Positions 34,901 to 45,306 of a DNA stretch of 64,000 nt are shown here, piece after piece. The notes beneath the pieces were generated by a model that saw only the letters and a program-made list of their open reading frames with translations, was not told the origin of the DNA and searched no databases. Each line of letters opens with the position of its first letter. Position 1 is the stretch's first letter. Position numbers and translations under genes: made by a program. The stretch lies in the NCBI RefSeq assembly GCF_000003815.2, contig NC_049992.1, forward strand, positions 19,350,609-19,414,608. Reading direction: 5' to 3'. Source of the DNA: Branchiostoma floridae. Its lineage: Eukaryota; Chordata; Leptocardii; Amphioxiformes; Branchiostomatidae.

Positions 34901-36646
34901 TAAATGTTACTTTGCGCAACGGCTCTGCCTAACGTACGTTGACCTCTGTATATAATCTAGGTGGCGTTCAAACAACGTTACTGAACCAAAGTTTTTCAAG
35001 CTAAGGAATTCTTTATCTTTAAAACCTATAACGTTATCTTAAATCCCGTATGCGTTTTGAAGGATATGCAAATAGGACTGCGCTTTGCCATCGATGAACG
35101 AAACAGGAACATGATATCAATACTCTCCATCACAATGATTTGAAGAATCTTTCGGAATGTCTTTCTGTGCTGTTCAATGAGCAGGCTGACTTTATTGTAG
35201 AACAAGAACGAAAGGTGGCACGTTAATTACCTGGGTGGTGATACTTCTTGGCGTAGGGCACACCGTAATATTTCTTGGCCGTTTCCAGAAACTTGTGCCG
35301 CAGCGCCTCGATGCGGGTGGGATCGGCCCTGGCCTGCAGCTCCCGTTCCTTCATCAGCTGTTGTGTCTTCAGCTCAGTCTGACGCCGTTTCTTGTACTAG
35401 AAAAAAATACATGCGTTAAACGTCAAATTCGCATAAAGATGACGTTCGATATTTGATGAGATTGCAGACAATGCTACCAACCTATTACAGACAATGCAAT
35501 AGATGGCAAAACCAGCAGCTTAGCTGATATTGGGTGCCAACACATACATACATTTACACCTCTCATAGTATGCACTAGGGGTGGGTACCGGTACAGAAAA
35601 TTCAGGTCCAGGTCCGGTTCAGGTCCAAAGGATTAGGTCCAGGTCCGGACCTGAACCTGGACCTGATTCAGTATGACTCATACCAATGGTCCATTTCACA
35701 ACAAAGAAATCTGTTTGGTGGAGCATTAGACTTACACTGACGTTTTACAATCCTACGACGCTAACTGCACCTGTGCGATTGGCTGTAAAACTTGGTAGAA
35801 ATTACTACAAACTTTACTCTACTTAACTCGTGTTATTTTCTTCCACCTGCAAGCGCCAAAACGCGTGAATGCCTTATAAAATAATCTGTTAATTTTCTAA
35901 TCGGTCCAACATCCGGTCCACCTAATTTTTTCAGGTCCGGTTTTTCTGGACCGGTCCAATAAGAAAAACCGGTTTTGTACCGGTACGCTGTACCGATACC
36001 CAGCCCTAGTATGCACATAACTAACTCAAATGATTAACGTATACTTCAAATGAAATAACAATCTTTTTCAAACCCCAGGAAAAGTATGACTTGATTATAG
36101 ACTCCGAAAAATGAGTAATAATAACTCATACTGGGAATAAGAAATTATATCAACGTTGATTGCTTGAATTGAAAGACTTAACTAAGAAATGTTTACTTAG
36201 ACTTCAAATGTTGTTCTTAAAGAATTACCAGAGTTAACATTATTACTTGGAGGAAGAGTTTATCTGAAGAAATCTTATGGCGTTTGGTGGGTCACAAGTA
36301 TCCGTTTAGTTACGGTTACACTAACCGAGTACTAAGTAATGTGGTAGGATTTGTCAGTTTTCATGATGGTATTTAGTTTGCTCACATTACACCATGATTG
36401 AACAGACGTAAAGCTTAACTATAAATACGTTATCAAATTCTCAACTACCTGTCGAAATGCGCCTTGTAGGTCCTTCTTACTGCCTTTGTTCTCCTTGTTG
36501 TTACCGGCGAAGTTGACCTCGAAGACGCAGGGCTGAGGCGGCTTGCTGCCCGCTGTGGCCGGCCTGACGGTGTCGGTCCTGCCCGCCATGACCGCACGGG
36601 AGACCTGGCAGTTCTGGAGGGGTGATCGGGTACTGGTTGTTGCCAT
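31954..36646 (-). CDS. NlpC/P60-like protein of unknown name, six exons, 495 aa
   Basis: Exons (minus): 36646-36449, 35396-35231, 34436-34289, 33770-33650, 33202-33072, 32677-31954; phases join to 496 codons including stop. The core resembles the NlpC/P60 papain-like fold: KKYYGVPYAKKYHHP, then FLDCCGLVRRVLRE (Cys134 in a D-C-x-G-L-V context, the family's catalytic position), PGDLVFVSGIYYN, and HNMVHVEIW with His201 as candidate catalytic His. A Trp-rich tail (ARWQRGKV..SYHSMQYHFRSIDTWLQGIC) follows and looks conserved. The last exon (~240 residues) is acidic, Ser/Thr/Glu-rich and probably disordered. The N-terminus is basic (MATTSTRSPLQ), with a Lys/Glu-rich helix at residues 67-90. No signal peptide, so likely intracellular. 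I do not recognise a gene name; activity is unproven. It is divergent from a centrin-like gene across a region with an RFX X-box. Confidence 0.82.
33290..33345 (-). repeat. Interspersed repeat family 1, copy d (decayed)
   Basis: On the complement: ATTGATAGCTACGCAAGCAA then CTGGATATGATCTAGGAAC. It lies in the intron between exons 4 and 5 of the NlpC/P60-like gene. Confidence 0.5.
34575..34745 (+). repeat. Interspersed repeat family 2, copy a
   Basis: GACGTCACAGCAGCAGTGGA, TTGTTCATTCC.TGACAAAGACTG and GTTGGAAATTACAGTT, ending with ACCAACAAAGATTAACTTTCAA. A close relative lies at 46637-46805. It is intronic in the NlpC/P60-like gene; class unknown. Confidence 0.7.
35576..36008. mobile_element. 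hAT-type MITE, 433 bp, with 8 bp duplication
   Basis: Ends are TAGGGGTGGGTACCGGTACAG and CTGTACCGATACCCAGCCCTA, flanked by GTATGCAC on both sides (35568-35575 and 36009-36016). The interior near the left end repeats AGGTCCAGGTCCGG palindromes. It lies in intron 1 of the NlpC/P60-like gene. A related fragment is at 50829-50920. Confidence 0.92.
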
Positions 36647-37079
36647 CGACGTGGTCTAAGTCCTCAATAACCTACTACAACCGCGATATCGTAGACGCAA
36701 AACCACAGGGAACACCACTTCCGCACTCAATATTTCGACACACCTTAGCCAATATCCAAACGGACACCTGTTTTGGTACGAACCGTTTGATTCTTCCGAT
36801 TATAACTAAGCAAAACTGATGTTAGTCGGTCAGTCGACTGATAGAAATGACGAAGAGAAGCCGTTTTCAGACGGTTTTTAAACCGACGCACCGTCACCGC
36901 TGTACTGTTTATATTTGAATCGTGCCTCCACGGCAGTTTAATAAACACTCGCCCATGCATGCCCTTATTAGGAAGTGGGTCGGCGGCTGCAGGTGAGACC
37001 AGGTGTTATTTTCACACCTGTAGGTCACCTATCGGATAACGTAAGGTCAGCCGGCAGGTAGTGTTGACAATCGCAAGGA

Positions 37080-37093
37080 GTTACCATGGCTAC
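37080..37093. promoter_or_regulatory. Imperfect X-box-like motif between divergent genes
   Basis: GTTACCATGGCTAC matches the RFX X-box pattern GTNRCC-AT-RGYAAC with one mismatch. It lies 434 bp upstream of the NlpC/P60-like start and 390 bp upstream of the centrin-like start. Confidence 0.35.
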
Positions 37094-37357
37094 GACTCTA
37101 GGGTCAGGTCTTTGTTGACAATGACTGTGATTTCACAAAAGGCCATTCTAGAACGTCAACCTTATCTAAACAATCAAACCCCATAAAAGTAACTATTATC
37201 AAGCGCTGAATGATAAAAAAGCTTACCTGTAACTTGAGAAATATTTCTAGATCAGCTCCATTTCGTAGTTTTCATGGACTGGCTAAAAACGGAGTGAAGA
37301 TGCCTCCAAATCTGTTCAAATAGGTCAAGGGTCAGCTATGTTTACACGGGACGTCGG

Positions 37358-37371
37358 GTCGCCATGGTAAC
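37358..37371. promoter_or_regulatory. Perfect RFX X-box
   Basis: GTCGCCATGGTAAC fits the X-box consensus GTNRCC-AT-RGYAAC exactly, 112 bp upstream of the centrin-like start codon and 712 bp upstream of the divergent NlpC/P60-like start. RFX factors drive ciliary and centriolar genes in animals, and centrin is such a gene, so this site is probably functional. Confidence 0.65.
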
Positions 37372-37372
37372 A

Positions 37373-37384
37373 AAGATGGCGGCC
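37373..37384 (+). promoter_or_regulatory. YY1-type motif
   Basis: AAGATGGCGGCC, immediately after the X-box and about 100 bp before the centrin-like ATG. It matches the YY1 consensus common at TATA-less housekeeping promoters near the transcription start. Confidence 0.5.
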
Positions 37385-37482
37385 GCATGAACCTAGAAAA
37401 GTGGCATCTCCGCAAGTTCCATTTTGTAGTCAAAGATATATCTTACTTCTTGTTTTTTAAGGATTCTTAAGTGGATTGTGAG

Positions 37483-40400
37483 ATGCCTGGGAAGAAGAAG
37501 TCGAAGAAGAAGTCTGCCCGGGAGGAGTCTGCGTCCCCGAGGGAGCCAGAGGACCCGATCGCCGCCAACGTCCGGGTCCCACCGCCGCCCAGACCCGGCG
37601 AGAGCGTGAGTTCAACAGCGTTATATGATATCTCATATGACACATTTTAGATCTAGATCTTAATCGACAACCTGTAGTAATAGTTTTTTTTTTCTGAATT
37701 GCATCGTGAGATACGGCAAAGTACTTATGAGAAGAACAACCTTTCCAGACGTCTCCACGGTGTCAGAGGGAGACATTATTATAACGACACAAACAGTTCT
37801 TCAAGTTCTTGTGTTCCTCTCCGACTCTTACAAACTGTTAACTATCTGGTTAAAACTGAAAACGAGAAAAACAGTCTGAAGAATCTCTAATGATGGACTG
37901 CAATGACTCTAATGAGGAGTTTAAGGAGTATCCCGGAGTGATACTCCTACGCAACCAAAGTCCTCTAGATTCTAGTCAATCCACTCGTTAGACAAGTCAG
38001 AAATGTAATGTAGTGTTTAGCCTAGCTAGTACATGTATATAATGTAATCCAGTAGTCTCTGAGCCGACTCGGGTGAACTGACGGCCGGGGCCGACAATGT
38101 CACAGTGGTTCCTCTCAGAGCCAAGTTCGCCTCGCAAAGTGAAAATTACAGTCATGAGATCGACTATAGAGCTCCAAGATCGTTAAAAGTGTTTTACGAG
38201 CCCAAATTACACATGATGTACTGAGTATATGTGGTGCAGACATGTCCTAAACTAAGGGACGAGTTGTCCTGGGCTAGGTGCCGAGTCGTCCTGATTGACT
38301 GGGGACGAGTTGTCCCAGGTGCCGAGTTGTCCTGATACCGCCAGAAATATAGGTGTACGTTGAATGCTAGTGTCAGTAACACAGTGAATTTTAGACAATG
38401 TAACATTAGCATGATAAACAATGGTCTGAAATGTAAAATGTACATCTTCCCTCCCCAGCTGCGAGCACTGCTACTGAACAGACAAGTAGATGAGAAGGAG
38501 CTACTGGGGATGAAGATCTCCTCCAGAGTCTTGGAACAACTCACTCCTCAGGAGATCAGGGAACTCAAGATGGTGTTCGACGTCTTCGACACAAACAGCT
38601 CTGGGTAAGCCTGATATATACAAGACATTTTCTTCAATAATAAAGTATCCCCAGATCGGCTTGATGCATATAGGGTGTCAGGAAAAATTGTAGTTTTGTA
38701 AAATTGATAAATGTGGTCTTTTCAAGCTGAAAACATATACAAGTCAAGAAAAAATTGTGATTGTCTCCACAAAAACACACAAATCCTCTCAAGAAACTAA
38801 GTTACTAACATTACTATCACAATAGTACTTCTTTAATACTGTAGTAAAACAGTGTGACATGGGTAACTAGGTTTATATGCACATGAAATATAAAAATAAC
38901 CTTTCATTTCTCTCTTTAGCACTGTGGATGCCCAGAAGCTGAGGAGAGCCTTCAGAGTTCTTGGGTTTAAAATGTCCAAAGAGGACGTCCGTGAAATGAT
39001 GTTTAACGTCACCAAAAAGGCAAAAGGGTAAGAATACAAAAACCAGAACACCCTAAAATAATTCCTGATCGAACCATACGTTGATGTATATAGTTATGAA
39101 GGTTCAAAGTAAATATACATCGCTCAAAATTTACTCAATCCTATAATGCTGTTTATAGTCAAAGTTTGAATCATCTCAAATGTCTTCTTAAATGTAGACC
39201 TAGCCAGTTTTCCTTCTGTTTGAACCATCTTTTATATCTTGTCTACTCAGGGCTTTAGCCAGCTCGAAATTGTTTTCCGTCAACCAATTCCCATTGTCGC
39301 AAAAACCGCGAAAACACTGTAGAGAGACTGAACTGAGATCTTGAAAAACTGGTTTTTAATCAGATCATCGTATGCGAAAGGGGACCGACACACATTATCA
39401 AACAATCATGACAATAGCAAAACAAACAGTGTGTGGCTTTTACGGCTGTGGACGGCGTCCCCAAGCCGCCTGTAGCTTCCACCAAGGATTTTTGTCCGTC
39501 AAGGTTGACGGATTGGTTTTAAAATTTTTCCGTCAGACGCAGCAAATTTCCGTCAATTGACGGAAAAACGGACGCTGGCTAGAGCCCTGTGTCTACTTGA
39601 AATACAGTTGATCTTTCTCATACACCTGCAACTTTGTATTTTCTTATCCTATACTTGATGATGATGATCCTAATACTTACAACACTTATGACACAGCTTT
39701 TCCTTTCTTTTAATATAATTGTCTCCACTGTTTGATGGAGAATCTGAGCTAATGAAAGTTTGTGGGTACTTTTCCAGAGAGATTGACTTCAATGAGTTCC
39801 TGGAGATGGTGATAGAGAGACAAGGAGACTCCAGAGACATCTATGAGGAAATTAAACAAGGTTTCAAGATGATGGACTATGGTGAGAAGTCATAAACTTC
39901 ATGCATGAAAATTGCTGTATATTAAGATATTTTAAATGTAGCTTTGAGTTGAAAAAAGAAGATACATTATGTACATCAGCTGCACAAAGTTTCATGCAAG
40001 CAAAGTCCAGGAGATTTCTTTGCTTCGTCTTTGCTAAGAATGCAGTGATTTTCTTTATATTCGAAACTTATCTTTATTAATATCTTTCACCATCATTTGC
40101 AGATGACACAGGGAAGATCACTGTCAGTAACCTTAAGCAGGCCTGTAAGGATGCTGGCATCAGGTCAGGAACACTCTCTTCTTCTATAGTGTCACCCTTA
40201 AAATTTGTGGGGATAATCCAAATAAGATCAACTGTTAGGCAGTCACTGTAACAGTTACCATACTGACTGCATTGGTTGTTCAGACAATTTAAGACTTTTC
40301 TGTCTAAGTTTGCTTTGTTTGCAAAATGTACATTACATCAAAGAGCTTTTAGCTTGATAAAAGCTCCTTGATTACAATTTGTACTGAATTCCAATGGCTA

Positions 40401-40870
40401 TGATATTCTGTTGTATGTACTACATGTATCCATGAATGTATGTATCTGGGTTTTAAATTGATCAGCCCAAATACATGTCATTGAATGCTATATGTAACCC
40501 CTGTGTGTTGTATGTAGATAGCTACAGTTGTGTAGGATGAATAAAAGGTAATCAATGGACTTAGGTGCACTTTGTAAAAGCAACCTGTCAATGATTTCCA
40601 GTACAGTACCACTGTATATGATTAGGTTTTGATGAACTGCACGTTATCAGATGATTTTGACTGCATTATTTGATTTCTGTGACATGAGTTATCAATCATA
40701 TAGATGACCTGCTATGTAAAGATTAATGAGAAATATGATTTTGTATTCCTGAAAACAGGTTCACTGATCGAGAGATCCATGAGATGGTCGAGGAGGCTGA
40801 CATGAACGGTGATAACGCTGTGGACGAGGAGGAATTCATCAACATCATGCTCAAGACAAACCTCTTCTGA
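37483..40870 (+). CDS. Centrin/caltractin-like EF-hand protein, six exons, 217 aa
   Basis: Exons: 37483-37605, 38459-38604, 38920-39027, 39778-39881, 40103-40163, 40759-40870; phases 0/2/2/1/2 join cleanly to 218 codons. The protein has a basic start (MPGKKKSKKKSAREES), a linker, then four EF-hand-like regions: LTPQEIRELKMVFDVFDTNSS, AKGEIDFNEFLEMVIER, FKMMDYDDTGKITVSN and EEADMNGDNAVDEEEF, ending KTNLF. The order and spacing match centrin. Only the fourth loop (D-M-N-G-D-N..E12) is near canonical for Ca2+; loop 1 has Lys and loop 3 Asn at position 12, and loop 2 lacks the first Asp. Centrins act at centrioles and basal bodies. It is ~45 residues longer than CETN1/2 at the N-terminus, so it may be a divergent centrin rather than the CETN2 orthologue. 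The X-box upstream fits a ciliary role. Confidence 0.85.
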
Positions 40871-40879
40871 TTGGTGAAG

Positions 40880-41160
40880 AGTGTACTGCACACCAACTGA
40901 AGTCTTTTGTGATTGGTGGATTTGAGAACATTCATCAATCTGATTGGCTACAAAGGATACTTGAAACTGTACTAAAGTCTTATGTGATTGGTGGACTCTA
41001 GAACGTTCATCAATCTGGCTGCAGTACTGGCACGGAACAATATGATGATGATCAATCTGATTGGCTACAAATGATATTTTAAACTGTACTGAGGTCTTCT
41101 GTGATTGGTGGATTCGAGAACATTCATCAATCTGATTGGCTACAAAGGATACTTGACTGC
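40880..41160 (+). repeat. Tandem repeats in the centrin-like 3' UTR
   Basis: A unit of the type TGTGATTGGTGGA..GAACATTCATCAATCTGATTGGCTACAAAGGATA recurs three times just after the stop codon, with partial copies. Each copy contains two ATTGG words. Copies differ by substitutions and short indels. Confidence 0.8.
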
Positions 41161-41615
41161 ATACCTGACAGAAGATACCAAAGCTATAGTTTCAAAACTG
41201 CAGGACTTTCAGAAGACTACAAAGAAGGATCTTACGAGGACTATCATACAGGAAACATGCTGGCCATGTAAAGGAAACTCATGAGAAGGGGAAAAACTGT
41301 GATATTGCACAGCAGGGAAGTTTGTACTGGTCAGGTACTGGCAGACTTAGCATTATTTAAGTCCTGTACCTGCTAGAAGCCCGCAATGAAAAAGACCTAA
41401 TCCATCAATTTGTGGATACTTACAGTTGTGGCCATAGATGATTTCAAAGTGGACTGTAAAAGAAAGGTGTTTGTTGACTGTAGATGGAGAGATTACTATT
41501 ACTACAAGCAAGGACGTTATTTTTGCTACAAGCTACATATATTTTATGAGTCAATAGTTTTTGTCAAAGCAACTGAGTATTCTTCCATTTTTGTGTCATT
41601 GGTGTAAATATGAAC

Positions 41616-41621
41616 AATAAA
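41616..41621 (+). terminator. Polyadenylation signal for the centrin-like gene
   Basis: AATAAA about 750 bp after the stop codon, followed by an A-rich stretch. Confidence 0.6.
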
Positions 41622-44600
41622 AAAATGAAGAGCTATGGTTGACCATCTGCTGTGTTTGGTACATTATTTAGGTAACTTAAAGGCAATAATTTGCTGGGAC
41701 CCATACACAATATTATTATACATGTCCCTGATTCATAACAGAGCATATGTAATCCATTTCAAGAAAAGACTTTTAATAGCCTATATTATTCAAATTATGA
41801 TTGGACAGTGCATGGCAGTTTTAATATAACTTTTAAAGAAGATTGCTCTACACAGACAAAAATCAGTGGATGATCATGACCAGGCATCATAGACCTATGT
41901 TAGTATGTATCCAAAATTGTGACAGCCCATACATGAATGTGAACATATATTCAATGTGAAAATTTTAGATGACTGTATTAAGACAAACTCATAGTTACTG
42001 AGTCATGACTAGTATAATAGTAGTGTTGGACACAGACAGACCACATGAGACAATATGTAAATTAGGATGTATTATTCTCATTATCAACATAAATGTGAAC
42101 AGCAGCACAGTTACCATGGTAACCTGCCATAGACACTTTGTATATTACACATGGGTCACAAGTCTAGAAAGTGACATTGTGGCTCGAGATGAACAGCTGC
42201 TAGCAAAACTAAATACTTCTACAGCAGACACCTATATCAGATACATTAAGTAGCTAGAGCTAGTGCTGCTTTCTGGAATCTGCAAAAGTTTACAAACAGG
42301 ACTTTTTGCACAAAAACGTTGGTTTAGATTATATCAAAATTTAAATTGAAGCCCTGCATATCAAGGGTGTCTAAAATGTAAGCAGATGTATGACAGTATT
42401 GTATGAAGAATCGGTTTTAGAAAAATGAGGGAATTCAATGATTCTTGAACATTTTTCAATTGGAAAAAGTCTGAAATAACTGTAAAAAAAAGATATCTCA
42501 AGATGGTAGTTGCAATTTTTTTTTGTCAATAAAGTATCCGATTAAAAAATAAAACAAACGAAAAATTCAGCAAGGAGTATTTTTAATTTCCATAAAGTGA
42601 AATCATCTGAAACTTGATGGAAATTAACGTTTCCTGTTTTTAGCCCATTTGTTACCAATGGGACTGGCAATGGTAGAGCTTTGTTCATCTTGGAGTTTTA
42701 CTCTCTTTAAAATAACCTATGGTACGTTATAGAAGTAGATGAGACAAATGAGATTAACAATGGGTACTTGCTTTTTTAGCATGAAAAACATGAATGTTTT
42801 CATTCTCAGTAACAAATTAACAATATCTAAAGAATACCTTATTTGTGCAGCACTGTATGTTATTGCATGGAAAAAGTAACAGGAATTGAAATAAGAAGAC
42901 AGTTTTAGTGAATGCTTTTATTAGGAAGCTGAAGATAGTAGTTAAGAGGAACTGATGGCAGAATTTGTACAGCAACTGAAGACTATAGCGTAGTGAGTAT
43001 TGCAGGTTGGTAGAGTTGTAGGACTTGGCTTTGCGTGGTAACAACTCTAGAGAAAGAGTTCAGTCTGAAATAAAATGTGAGAAAATTTACTTTGAAGCAA
43101 ACTCCAAAAGATTTCTAAGATTTAGCGCAGGTGTGTCTCCAAATGCCAAAAGAATTTGAAAATAAGATTTATTTCTCAGCAAATGTATTACTAAGATTTA
43201 AGTGATGCTGAATTGTGTAGCAATAAGTATTTTTAACTGAATAAAAATAAACGGATCTCAAACATTTCAATTAAAGATACAACCATACTGGGAGAATATG
43301 ACGTCTATTTTACCTATGAAAGAATCAAAAGGCTCATGTTGGTTTAATGACCACCCAAAGCCAACCATACAAGAAAACAGAAAAGCGATCGAATCTTGTA
43401 ATGTTCCAAAAAATCTCTTAGAGAAGTACAATAAGCATGAAGACATGGACACATCACATCTCAAAGACAGGACATCATTCATAATTTTTACACAGACACA
43501 TTAAGAAGAAGGAAAGGAGACTTTTGGCTGTGTATGACACAGCTCAGCACCCTTTACTATACACACCCTGGGTGCTCTAGTTTGTTTGTACAATGACATA
43601 TAACTAATGTTCCTTGCATGTTTCCATTTTGTATAATAATAACAAAACGTACAGTTCCATGTAATTGTAGTACAGACTTGTGGCTCTGTATCTGTGTTCG
43701 TCTTAAGCTTTGAATTGATAAGAAATAAGGATCAGTTAGCTGACAAATGTCAATAACACTTGATTCTGTGCAAAAACTATATATGGTGCAAGTGGCACTA
43801 AATTTTTTACCTCTTTTAAAATGTGTGCAAAAATGGCCTAACTTGGAGCTACTGGGTGAAAAGCTAGTATTGTCATGTTCAGCTAGTTAACAAATTGTGG
43901 CTTATCTGATCAAGAATATTTCTTAAGTATTAGTTTTAAGTCCTGTTCCTACTGATTTCATCTTGACTCATCAATCAAATTAATTGGTCATAAATTCAGA
44001 TTTTTGATATAATATATCATGATTCACAATCATGGTTTAAATGCACTATCTATCAAGTCTTATCACTTAGTGACTGATTATACAAATATAGGCTTTAATG
44101 TTGCAACTATTGGGCCATTACAAATAATGTGACTTTTACTTCTGCACCCATTCACCTTCAACCTAGCCTGATGAAATGTCACTTATAGAAGCCCTCCTGC
44201 GTCAAGGTGCCAGCTATAGCTCTATACAGCAAAGTTTGTTTCATACTACCTTCAAGTTGGCAACTGTTGTGAGCATTAACTGTGCAAATTACTGTGCAAA
44301 ATTAGGAGAACCCCTATGACTTAAATTCCAACAAAAACACCCCCATTTTGGAGTTTGTTGTCCCTCACCAACACCCTGAACTATAGGGATGGGCAGCACC
44401 ATTGAAAGTGGGCGGGGGGAGGTGGCATCATTGGTTGGTTGGCTTTTGCGTGCAACAATTAACTTGAATTATTTAACTGTTATTCTACTCCTAACTATGA
44501 TTTGGAAAAATCACAAAATTAAACTTTAACATTTTCAATTATCTCTTAACTAAACCAAAGTGTTTTATTGTTTAGAAATTTAGGTTGAGAAAACCTCACA

Positions 44601-45105
44601 TATTGCTTTGCAACTTAATATAACTTTTATATCTGGTAACATACAAGGAACAGTTAGAATATCTCTTTAAAAAGGACAGCTGCTGCTGACTTTAACAAGT
44701 TGCTATGACAACTGGATTGACGGACAACTAATGAACAAAAGCCAGCAAATGTATCAGAACAAAAAGAATTTTTAATTTTCAGGTGAATAAAGAAAAAGAA
44801 ATTGACAAAAGGGTTTTGTTAGTCATTTAAGTGTTTGACTTACATATTTTTGCACTGAAAGAGGCTTACAGGTATATCAGAGCGGTAGAAAAGACAGAAA
44901 TATGGTATTTTATCCAGTTTTTTACGCATTTACGTGCAGAGGGCTGCTTTCCTAAAATCTGACAACTTGACACATTTTGAAATTTACGTTAAAACATGAG
45001 AACTAGTCAATCCAGTGGGCATAGTAGCTTATGTCTGTCAACAGCTGTTCTTTTAACAACACTACTGACTCTACTGTGGCTATGGTACAGTGCAAGGTGG
45101 CCACG
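41622..45105. other. Tail-to-tail intergenic stretch, no recognised gene
   Basis: A/T-rich sequence between the centrin-like and CTDNEP1 genes. A perfect X-box-like palindrome GTTACCATGGTAAC lies at 42110-42123. Part of the left or right portion is presumably the CTDNEP1 3' UTR; a minus-strand AATAAA candidate is at 44564-44569. No exon was found. Confidence 0.45.
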
Positions 45106-45106
45106 A

Positions 45107-45306
45107 CCAGTTCATCCTGGTTCCAACCAGGACAAACCAGTTGCAGCCAGTTCATCCTGGTTTCTGCCAGGACAAACTAGTTACAGCCATTTCATCCTGG
45201 TTCCAACCGGTACAAACCAGTTACAGCCAGTTCATCCTGGTTTCTACTAGGACAAACCAGCTACAGCCAGTTCATCCTGGTTTCTACCAGGATAAACCAG
45301 TTATAG
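45107..45306. repeat. 40 bp minisatellite reaching the CTDNEP1 stop codon
   Basis: CCAGTTCATCCTGGTTYC plus AGGACAAACCAGTTACAG recurs with exact 40 bp spacing (45107, 45147, 45187, 45227, 45267). The last copy runs into the stop codon at 45301-45303 (minus), so the start of the 3' UTR is itself the array and the stop triplet reads within a repeat-like context (AACCAGTTATAGCC). Confidence 0.9.
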
